Shown: piece by piece, positions 34,703 to 43,968 of the stretch | Layout: every line of letters starts with the position of its first letter | How positions within the stretch are numbered: position 1 is the stretch's first letter | Notes under the pieces: generated by a model | What the model saw: only the letters and a program-made list of their open reading frames with translations | What the model was told of the DNA's origin: nothing | Databases searched by the model: none | Translations under genes and position numbers: made by a program | Assembly (NCBI GenBank): GCA_025531455.1 | Contig: JAMYHL010000027.1 | Location: 1 to 64,000 of the forward strand | Length of the DNA: 64,000 nt | Origin: Apiotrichum sp. Y4204 | Lineage: Eukaryota; Basidiomycota; Tremellomycetes; Trichosporonales; Trichosporonaceae | Direction: 5' to 3'

Positions 34703-35255
34703 GACTGTACACGAGAGTTGAACGAGTAGAGTGAAAAGAGCCACCAGTACAAGTAGAGTAAAAACACATCGCAGTTTCTCGTTTCCGTAGCATACCCCAC
34801 ACTTCATTGTAATATTCTATGTCACAGTTTTCAGTTCTCAGCACTATCAGAGCAGCCGCAATTCTCATGTCTGAACTGACGAAGACGTCCGCTTTGATGG
34901 TCACTTCGCGATCTTGACCAACTTGACTACTGATCGGGCAAGCGGGGATGAAAGTCATCTACCAGGTCCTCAGGTGCAGCAGTCTTCCGATGAACACAAA
35001 TCCACACATGGTGCACAACGAACACGATGCAGACCACCATAGTCCTGTTCTTCCCATTACGGGCACAGTCAGACGATCAGTTGGCCACGAGGAGCCAAGC
35101 TCGTTAACTGGACCCAATAAGCAGAGCACCGCGGCCATTCACATGAGTACGTATGTCAACGTCATCCCCATCGACAAACGCACCACCACACCAACGCAGC
35201 GGTGTTTATCTCAAGACAGCCTGCATTCTTTTTACTACTTCTATCCGCATTTTGC
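34703..35255. other. Convergent 3' intergenic region
   Basis: About 550 nt between the stops of the BAG gene and the minus-strand HIT gene. AT-richer than the flanks; no gene seen. Confidence 0.65.
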
Positions 35256-36113
35256 CTACGCCGAGTCGATCTTCTTCTTGACCTCCTCGTAGGTGGCCTT
35301 GACTTCGTCCATAGAGAGCTGTTGTCAGCAGTTGTCAACATTGAAGAGAGTGGCGAAGCAAGCGATATTGCTGACCCAGGCCCATCTCCATCGCCACGAG
35401 CTTCGAGAAAGCGAAAGATGGGGATACTCACACCCTGGACTGTAGTGTTAGTATTCAGTTGTCACACAAGCTTTGCAACTCGAGTTCACCATACTCACCA
35501 GGCCACCCAACGACCAGACCAGCCTTGTCGCCGGCCTCAGGCTTCGGGATGTAGTGCGCGTGGTAGTGCGGGACCTCCTGGTGCGCGATCTTGCCGTTGT
35601 TCTGGAGAATGTTGTAGTTCTCGGCGCCGTACGCGACCGCAAGCTTCTTCAGCGCGGGGAGGATGTCCGTCATGTACTCGTCCGGCAGGTCCGTGAGCTT
35701 CTCGGCGTGGACTGCGGTGAGCACCAGAGAAGGACAGAAAGGTTGACGTAGATGGGTAGATTCAGGGGGTGAGAGGAGGTGCCAACAAGGGCATGGTCTG
35801 GACATTGATGCCTTCCCTTCCTCGAAACAGGTAGCCAGCCTGACGACAACGACTACAACTGGGCAGACCGCTACTCACACTTGGGGATGACGAGACAATG
35901 TCCCTTGGCGATGGGGCCGATGTCCATAAAGGCAAGCATCGTGTCCGTCTCAAGGAGCTTGAAGCAGGGAATCTCACCTGGTCGTCAGCAAACCACGATA
36001 CACCAGCTCCGCCTGCCCCCCACTTGTCATTGTGCCTCCCGTGCTCATGCTCCCGTGCACACACCCTTAATGATCTTGCAGAAGATGCAGGAAGCGAGCG
36101 ACTTGGTGGCCAT
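35256..36113 (-). CDS. HNT1: HIT-family nucleoside phosphoramidase (Hint/Hnt1-like)
   Basis: Model complement(join(35256..35318, 35432..35439, 35499..35711, 35879..35977, 36065..36113)), 143 aa. The start reads MATKSLASCIFCKIIKGEIP, typical of Hint proteins. The histidine triad HYHAHYI (His98, His100, His102) is intact; His100 would be the nucleophile that attacks AMP-lysine or nucleoside phosphoramidate bonds. The C-terminal GWPVQGLSMDEVKATYEEVKKK needs a microexon of only 8 nt (35432-35439), flanked by a clear CTACAG acceptor and GTGAGT donor; without it the family-typical C-terminus cannot be reached in frame. Small soluble housekeeping enzyme. The upstream region has a C-run at 36193-36205. 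Confidence 0.93.
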
Positions 36114-37101
36114 TGTGTTTATGTTCAGAGGATCAGAGAATGTGTGGTGTTGAGAACGATGGCGATGTCGGTTGTCGGTGTTGATGTCGTTACCCCCCCC
36201 CCCCCTCCGCTCGCCCCATTGCGACCCCGCGAGCCGAGATACGAGGACATGCGACTTGGCATGGGAGCAATGAGATCATGGTAACGGAAAGGTCAGGCAC
36301 GCCTTTCCGCAACGGAAAGTTGATACTGTCCAATGCCTTAATGCCACATCATTGTTTAACACAGTCAATGCACAGATCCTGGGGGCGTCATGTGGCTTTT
36401 TGCTTTTGCGCTTTGGCCCAATCGAACCCTCGCACCCCAGGGTCGGATCGCCCTGCCAGGAGGGATCGGGCTTCTCCGGACTTTCCCTGGATCCCCGGAT
36501 CTACACCCTGGTACTGTACGTACTGTAGCCCTGATGCATGCATGATGGAAAAAAAGTCAGTTGGGCCGCGCAGCAAGAAGGTAAGGTCGTCTGCAGCCAA
36601 CCTCCTCCCCCCTCCCAGTGTCTAGTATGAGAGAGTACTCGGTGCGTGTCGGACTGTCCGTCTCGTACACTGTTGCAGCTGTCGATGCCCACTTGGCTAG
36701 CACACCGCATGCTGGGATGGAGTGTCGGATCGTGAAGAGGGAGACTAGCGCCGATGGGTGGCGGGTGCGTTACTGAACTAGTCGAGTTGACGAAGCTGAC
36801 CTTCGGATGACTTCACTCGTGATGGAGGCTGCAGGCGGTACAGCTTGAGGGACTATTGTAGCTCGCCTATTGCATGGCATTGCATGCATGCTCCCCTGCA
36901 CTGACCCCCCTTTGCTGTCTGTGGCAGCTAGACGACGCCAGCCGATGCTTGCTCCCTACCGCGGACACTGCAGGACATCCCGGGCATCTCGCACTTGGGA
37001 GGCAACACTTGGATCAAGGCAGAACTCGCATGTCATCATGAATGGGCATAACTACATAACTATCGTGTGCGTGCGTTCAATATGCAGAGGTACGGGCTAA
37101 A
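36114..37101. other. Intergenic region
   Basis: About 1 kb holding the HIT-gene promoter and the 3' end of the LURP-one-like gene. It contains a 13-nt C homopolymer (36193-36205) and tgcatgcatg words near 36535 and 36880. No gene seen. Confidence 0.65.
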
Positions 37102-38059
37102 TTACTTGTCCTCTTCCTCGTTCTCGGCCTCGTCGAAGCAGATGCAGATTGCCGCGATGAGGGACGAGTCGACACCGGGCGCAATCATAACAGTGTACTG
37201 CGGGTAAGCCTGGGTGCTGAAGATGACAAAGCCACAGCATTCAACCCGAAGCGATGCGGTATAATCTTCCACTCACAGTCTGCTTGTCCGTCACGGCATC
37301 CTTGACGCTGATGAGCTTGCGCGAGATGTGCGCGAGGCATGCGCCCGTGCTGCTCAGGTGAATGTTGGCCGTCGTGCCCCACATGTCACCGCGCAGCTCG
37401 ACAGTGTGTTCCTTGTCGTCCGCGTCGACAAACGTCGCCTTGAGTTTGGAACCCTCTGGAAGGTGGAATCATGGCCAATAAGAAGTAGAAAGGTGACAGA
37501 GAAGCCGAGAAAGTACGCGTCAGTGACCAGAACCATGCAGCTCAAATCGCCAGCACTCACTGCTCCACTTCTTCTTGACGCGCAGCACCTCCTTGCCATG
37601 TGCGCCCTCGCCGACCGTCGTCTTGTGCAGCGACATGAGCTTCTCCGCAAGGTTGTACAGCATCTTGCCCGAGTTGTCGTAGATCTCTGCCCGCGTTAGC
37701 TTCGGCGGCCCCTCCCAGCCATTCGGCCATACACACTCTTGCGGTCGTGCATCGACATGGCCTTGCCGTGGCACTTGTACATCTGCTTGCCGGTGATCGC
37801 GTCCTTGATGCTAAAGTCGTCCTGGGGGTTAGACCATTCTCCGATCTCTGACCTGCGGCTCGCGCCCCGTGCTCAACCGTCCATCGCCACGGCCCTCTCC
37901 AGCCTCCATATCACTCACCCCGCTCATACTCCACCCTTTCTCCCGCAACACGAGCGAGACTGGGTGGGCCGCAATGTGCTCGCGGTACACGCCGACGGGG
38001 GGCACGACAGGCGTGAGCTCGGAGCTCGACGCGCGGAACATGGTCGGAATGAGGCCCAT
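37102..38059 (-). CDS. LURP-one-related (LOR/Tubby-like fold) protein
   Basis: Model complement(join(37102..37209, 37277..37455, 37561..37686, 37737..37821, 37919..38059)), 212 aa, five exons in phase. It follows the LOR family layout: an N-terminal strand HPVSLVLREKG, then DDFSIKDAITGKQMYKC, KIYDNSGKMLYNL, a middle section with ISVKDAVTDKQT, and the C-terminal YTVMIAPGVDSSLIAAICICFDE. The family shares the Tubby C-terminal/phospholipid-scramblase barrel fold. Molecular function in fungi is not established; membrane or lipid association is possible but unproven. The C-terminus is acidic (ENEEEDK). Length equals the usual about 200 aa, so it appears complete. Confidence 0.92.
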
Positions 38060-38698
38060 CGCGGATATCTGGTGTGGATGGTGTGAAGTGTAGTTGCAAG
38101 AATGGAGACGGAGGTTTCACTTGTCTAGTGCTTGAATAGCCGCCAGTTCAACACGGCTCGAACAGAGTAGTCGTGCCGGTTTTGTGCGCATGTCGTGGCA
38201 CGCGTCGTCCCATTTCAGGGTCTCTCGGTGCTTTACTCACTCTGCTCGGATGGGAATACACGGTTTGCGGTCGATCACGATCCTCCCGATCACCCAATCC
38301 AGGGGGCCGGGGGCCAGGGACGAACTCGGGTGAAACCCTATGTCATTGTTCCAAGTACGCCGGAACGCCGATCCTGCCAGCCCAGAAACGGTAAGCAGCT
38401 GCACGAAGGAGAATAGTATGCGGAATGCACATGCGCACAACGGCCGACGGACAATGGACATGCCTTCGATGTTTCTTCTTGACGATCCGTTGATCCATTG
38501 CCGATCGGCATCGTCCTGAGGCTTATCACGTTATCACCATAAACGAAAAGGTCAAAGGGATAATGCCTCACCACTCTCTTATGGCTGCACAGTCACAGAC
38601 ACTACAACCCAACAGGCAACACCCCAAGGGACCCAAGGGACCCAAATAAACAGCAAGGAGGTATTCATTCACTAGTAACACTTTCTAACAATCCCCGC
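38060..38698. other. Intergenic region
   Basis: About 640 nt: promoter of the LURP-one-like gene and 3' region of the aldo/keto reductase gene. Tandem AAGGGACCC copies occur at about 38625-38645. No gene seen. Confidence 0.65.
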
Positions 38699-39802
38699 CT
38701 AGTGGCCGACCATCGCAAGGTGGTGTGGCGCATACCTGTCACCAGTCGGCTTGGCCTCGTCAATAAGCTTACGGAGCTCGGCCAGCTCATCTTGCGTGAG
38801 CTCGACGGCACCGGCACCAAAGTTCTCGACTAGACGGGTAGGCGAGCGGGTTCCCGGAATGGGGATCGCGCCCTGGGCAATAACCCAGGCGAGCGCGAGC
38901 TGCGAACTGGTACACCCCTTTTTGTCGGCCAGGCGCGAGAATTCGTCAACGATGCGCAGGTTGCGCGGCATGTTCTCGGCGCTGAAGCGCGGGATCGTGC
39001 GGCGGATGTCGTCGGCGGGGAAATCATCTGGTGTGCGGTACTTGCCACTCAGGATGCCCTTTCCCAGTGGCGCGAACGCAATGATGCTTACGCCGAGCTC
39101 GCGGGCCGTGTCGATGAGGCCGTTCTCCTCGTGGTCTGTAAACCACGGCGAGTACTCGATCTGGAGGGCGTCGATGTGTGCGACTAGGCGTAAGAACAAA
39201 AACGCTCATTCGCCAAGTACTCACTCGCACACGCCTTGCGCAACGTCGCGGCGCTGCACTCGCTCAGGCCAATGTACTTGCACTTGCCCGCAGTCTTGAG
39301 GGCCTGCAGTGCCGGTATGGACTCTTCGATCGGCGTGTTGGGGTCGATGCGATGGAGATAGTACAGGTCAGGGCACGATCCGAGGCGCTCGCGCGTTCCT
39401 TCAATGTACTGGGCGATGTGCGCGGGCTTGTTGGTCACTTGGCCAAGACCCTGCGCGCCGTCAAACTACCATTAGCACTCGCATGGACAGTCACTCACAA
39501 ACACCTCGAATCCACACTTTGAAGCAATGAACACCTTATCCCGGCACTTATTCTTTTGCACAAAGTCGCCGATGAGCGACTCATTGTGTCCGTGACCATA
39601 CACGACCGCCGTATCCCAGAACGTACATCCGAGCTCGACGGCCTTGGCCAGTGTACGCCGCGACTCGTCGTCGTCCGCTGCACCGTAGCCCATGGAGAAA
39701 CCCATCGCGCTGGGGTTAGCTCGGATGAGACGGCAGAACTCACCCGAAACCTGGTGCTGGGACCTCGATGTCCTGGAACTTGACCATCTTGACTTGAGTC
39801 AT
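38699..39802 (-). CDS. Aldo/keto reductase
   Basis: Model complement(join(38699..39183, 39225..39465, 39499..39709, 39744..39802)), 331 aa. The AKR catalytic tetrad is visible: Asp52 and Tyr57 (FWDTAVVYG), Lys84 (IASKCGF) and His128 (YYLHRID). The NADPH-binding C-terminal part includes [14 protein letters not shown] and [19 protein letters not shown]. Substrate recognition loops resemble the AKR13/yakC group found widely in fungi and bacteria, which reduces aldehydes and ketones; the physiological substrate is unknown. It is a soluble cytosolic enzyme. The start could instead be the in-frame Met at 39787, five residues downstream. The promoter side carries a GA-rich minisatellite. Confidence 0.93.
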
Positions 39803-41056
39803 GGCTACTGTGCGGTGTGGGGCAAGGGTGAAAGGGCGCTGGAGGTAGAGCTGCTGAAAGCAGTGGCTGGTTGGATGATCAGCGGAGAAAGGGGAGTCAC
39901 AAGGTGCTGTGGGAACTGCCCATGAACTTGGCCTTATAGCTCTTGCATCAACTGGTGGAGGCGGTGGAGGACGAGTGGAGGATGAGTGGAGGATGGTGGA
40001 GGCGAGTGGAGGGGGGGGGAACCTCGGAAAAACTGATCACCGAGGTATGTTTGAATGCCGATGGGTGACCGTCGGTCTGTGGTGGTCCGTGCCGTTCCAT
40101 TTCGAGGGATTCTGTCATAGCTGTGCTGTACGGTGCGCAGTATTAGCTTTGACGTGTTGCTTGAGGCTGGATGCGGCGTCGAATGTTGCGTGGATCGGGG
40201 CTTGGGCGCGCTCGCTCGCCGTGACTGTTCAAAAGGGAGCTGCGCGTTCAGCGTTTAACGACACACACCCTCCCCCGGTGAAGGAATACTTGAGCCCCCC
40301 TCCAATATCACATACCTCACATAGCTGGACTGCGAGGCAGGTGCGTGAATTCCTCTGACTGGCAGAACTACTGTGGAGCAGTCTCCACTTTCAGCTTATA
40401 TCTCCGCTAACTTCGATGCTACTGCATCGCCACGACCGCCACGTCCCCGGTGGTCTTGGCTTCGAAGACTTGATGCTGGATCAGGAGGATTGTATGCCCA
40501 GACTGGCTGTCATGCGTGCTGTGAGACTATTACAGGGGATTACAGTTGCTCGTCACTTGTCGTTCGTCGCCCGGAGCAGCGTGTACTGACAAAATAAACT
40601 GAAGCGCGCGACCTTCTCGCGTAAAAGAAATCTTGCGGTGTCAACCCTATCTCTCCTTGTCCCCCATGTGTTGAATGAACACGAAAGCTACGACTGCGCC
40701 AACACTGACCGCAACCGCAAGCTCGAGTCTGTTGCGTTGAGCCGTACACATACCAAGTCCCACGTTGCCATAATCTCAAACGGCACGCTCTCTGACGAAG
40801 GCTTCAACTGCAACAACCTCGAGGAAATGCCCCGTGCGAGCGTTGCATGCATCAGTGACGTGTGACTCGCCTGTTCGTATCGTGGCGGCTACCACTGCGT
40901 TGGCAATGAGTTTGTTCAAGGGAGACCATGTTGTTGCGAGAATGGGTAGTCTTTGCTCTCGTTTCTGCTGCTCAGTACTTTAAGTGATGGAGGTGCTACT
41001 TTCAGGATGTCAGTGGATCTCAACATGAAACCTGCATACCAAACGACACCTTCGCA
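39803..41056. other. Intergenic region with purine-rich promoter repeat
   Basis: About 1.25 kb. The AKR promoter includes a GTGGAGG-type minisatellite at 39952-40020. The rest has no convincing frame. It also holds the 3' end of the membrane orphan. Confidence 0.6.
39952..40020. repeat. GTGGAGG-type purine-rich minisatellite
   Basis: About eight degenerate copies of a GAGTGGAGGAT-like unit, ending in a nine-G run, lie 150-220 nt upstream of the AKR start codon. Such purine strands can form unusual structures; that is inference. Confidence 0.85.
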
Positions 41057-41940
41057 TTATACGGAACGGGTAGAGGCCGAGCGCGCATCAGAGATGCCCA
41101 CGAGGGCACCAAGCGAGTGGCTGCGCACGCGGCGGAGGGCATTTGGATCTGAAATCCTCTTGAGCTTCGGGTCCGATTCCCGCCGGCGGTACCAGTCTTC
41201 CTCCTCCTCTTCAACTGGTGAGAGTATACGGCCGACAGAGAAGTGCAGAGGGCCGAGAGTGGGGGAGTCGGCGAGTACGGGGTTGAAGTCGGGGCTGACT
41301 GTTGCTCTGGGGCTTGGACTCGAGGTTTCACTGGCACTGGACATTAGTAACCACGCCTGCGAGGCGTCGCTCCACAAAGTTCAGAGTATCTGTCCTTGTG
41401 ACGTTTCAACTCACCGAGTACACTGGCCATTATCCTTCTCCAAGTCCTCTGACGCGATTGAAACGGTTGGTTGCGGCGCTTCGTTGTCGGTTGAACGCGC
41501 TTTCCAAGTCCTCCACCGTGACGGGTTTTCGGGACCGTGCTGCGACTGGCCGCCATCGCTCAAGTCGCTGAGTGTCCGCCGAATGCACCACGCGCGTATT
41601 CGGCCCCAGAAACACGCCTGCCGTCAACACCTGTTACAACGGAATCACTTACAGTGAGGAATGCACCGCATACCGCGATGAATGTGAGCGGGACGATGAG
41701 TGATACAGCGAGTGGCAAGGAAACGCCTGGCCGCATACCGCTTCCGCACGACTGGGAGGCCTCCCAGTTGAGGCAGTGGGACGGATTCGAGTTTGGTATG
41801 GGTGGGGAGGTCGTAAGCGGCGATTGAGTGGAAAGCGTAGAATTCGCTGTTGGGAGTAGCATCTGAGCTGTGTGATTTATTTCGACAACCGTGTTGGAAG
41901 AGAGTGTCAGGTTAGAAGGAGTCGAACTGGACATGGACAT
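41057..41940 (-). CDS. Single-pass membrane orphan, 256 aa
   Basis: Model complement(join(41057..41336, 41415..41617, 41653..41940)). Three exons in three different frames join cleanly: GTAAGT to GACGGCAG (35 nt), and GTGAGT to TTACTAATGTCCAG with a consensus TACTAAT branch (78 nt). The N-terminal 75 residues are Ser/Thr-rich with several N-glycosylation sequons (NLT, NHT, NST). One hydrophobic helix (LPLAVSLIVPLTFIAVCGAFLT) is followed by Cys/Trp and basic residues (FWGRIRAWCIRR), then a charged cytoplasmic tail with an EEEEED patch and a C-terminal RRVRSHSLG. The layout resembles fungal wall-stress or mucin-like membrane sensors, but no family is recognised. An upstream in-frame Met (42030) is possible; no signal peptide is obvious. 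Confidence 0.72.
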
Positions 41941-43070
41941 AATAAACGCTTTAGGACGATGGAGAAGAAGCGAAGGGTTAAGGGTTGGACTGCAAGGCCA
42001 AGACAGGTGTAGATAACAGTCACAGTGCAAGATGTACCTCTAGCGAAAGAGACGGTCTCACCACCCCGAGGTATCCTGTCACGATGGAGTTCGCACTTGG
42101 GGACCGGGAGACGGAGCTCGTGGACCCTCGGCGCATCTCTTTAGCGCTGCAGATCACTACAGAGGTGGTTAGCGTCAACCCGGAGGGGGATCGCCGGATC
42201 GCCGTGGAGCTCGGACATGTGCTGCCTGGAGACCATCCAAACCATCCATGATGGCGACAACGGGAGAGATGACCGGATGGCATCGAGGTAACGAGGTACC
42301 GAGGCGAACTTGGGGCGTCAGGTCGCGCTTCGCCATCGGCCCGTTCAGGGATGTTAAATGTGGGTTCGGTGGCGAGCGGCATGCTAGCGTGAGTGACATC
42401 AGGCGTGATCAGGCGAGCAGCGTGTCGCGCGTGCAGCGTGGTGTATCACCGTTGCGCGCGCTTATTCATAAATCAGTCTGATAACGCGGTAGATGTGCTT
42501 CTGGCGCGCGCATTGACTCCACACTTGCCGGATCCTCCAGAGACTAGTCGATCACCGACCATCGGATGAGCGGAGTAACACGCGGTCAAGGCACAACCAT
42601 TCCTGGAAAAGCATACCGACCACGGTTGACAGCGAGAATCCAAATGACTCGAACCTCGTCGGATCGCGACGTCGTAGCGGCCGTTGCGCACAATGTAACG
42701 TGAACAAGAGAGAGACCAAATGCAATGGCATGGTCGGCACTCAGTCTGTCCGCTTGTGCAATTACCTACAGGGAGGCACCTGGGGGCGACAGTCTTGGTT
42801 GTGCCGGCGCCGACACGTCCGAAGTGCTCCGACGCCACCCGATCAGATAACTGCCAAGGAACGGTGGATTGATAATTTCAGCTCCAGCGGCGGCCCCGAT
42901 GATAAAACTGACCCGATGTGGGGGGGGTCGCGCTTGTTGTTACTTATTCCTCACACTAGATCACACAGCTTCACATCTCGCATCACACTTCACACTTCTC
43001 CTGAACTCTCCACTACATTCCTTCTCCCACAGCCCTACACCTCCCCACAGCTCTCCAATCTCCTATTCAA
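41941..43070. other. Divergent intergenic region
   Basis: About 1.1 kb between the divergent membrane orphan and the OXLD1-like gene. The right end is TC-rich (42955-43065), typical of a fungal 5' leader. No gene seen. Confidence 0.6.
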
Positions 43071-43512
43071 ATGACGGCGACAACGTACCCCGAGCCGGAC
43101 GAGGACGACGTGCGCGAGTTTATCCAGGACTACAGCGACGCGAAGCGGTTAGCCCCCGGACGCTCTAACGACCTGCTCGAAGCTGCACTCGGAACCGAGC
43201 AGCCGCCGCCGCCGGATGCTGATGTGAGTGTGTGACGGGAAGGTGAGGTGGGAGATCAGGCTGCTGGGCACATATGGGGAGGCCTGGTATCAACCTGGCC
43301 TCTTGCGCATGGCCGATTCTTGGCGTTCTCCTTTGTCATCGAAGCACAAAATTCAAGCATCACTACTAAACACATACTGACGACAGGCATGTTGCGGCTC
43401 GTCGTGCTGTCCGTGCGTCCAGGACCTGTGGCGGGAGGAGGTCGCCGTGTGGCGTGCTGTCCGCGACGGGACAAAGGCCGAGACGCTCGCCGAGAAGAAG
43501 AACTTCAAGTAA
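43071..43512 (+). CDS. Oxidoreductase-like (OXLD1/PF09791-type) small protein
   Basis: Model join(43071..43223, 43387..43512), 92 aa. The intron is 163 nt and ends in CTGACGACAG; phase 0. The second exon begins with ACCGSSCCPCVQDLWREEV, matching the short oxidoreductase-like domain (PPPP-x-DCCGSGCxxCVWDxYxxEL) found near the N-terminus of small mitochondrial proteins such as human OXLD1. The preceding PPPPDAD completes the motif across the splice site. Function in any organism is poorly known. The N-terminal half is acidic, not an evident mitochondrial presequence. The 5' leader is TC-rich. Confidence 0.88.
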
Positions 43513-43968
43513 TGCGTTGTGGCGACACGATGATCTAGATGATAGACTGGATAGAGGGGATGAACTAGTTGTGTTTGTAGATGGAATGTACATTTGCTTC
43601 GCTTGAATCTATTTCCAGGATTGCAACTCAGTGGTGTATGGGCAGTGTTGGAATCGTCTGCTCTTGTATAATGAGCAGGGACGGAGTCAGTATTGATAGA
43701 CCATTTGCAGTACATGGGTGCATAAGTCCGCATGCGCGACGGCGCACATCAAGGTCCATAAATGACACGGACGGAAGGGATGCTACAGACAGGAGAAACG
43801 TCGTGGAGGACGAATATGCGGGAGAATGGTGGAGCTCGCGGAATAATGAATCATGGTCGAGAATGCGTGTGAATGTGAGAAGAATTGAGGGAATTATGGT
43901 TGTCCGATCGCACTGTCATCACAGGGGCAGGCGATAGGAGCATGTGTACGGTGATAGGTACCGGTAAC
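43513..43968. other. Convergent 3' intergenic region
   Basis: About 455 nt between stops of the OXLD1-like gene and the minus-strand PNUTS-like gene. No gene seen. Confidence 0.65.

Noticed and set aside
36410..36450. GGGTTCGATTGGG on the minus strand as a tRNA B-box
   Set aside because: No T stem of matching bases and no A-box at suitable distance.
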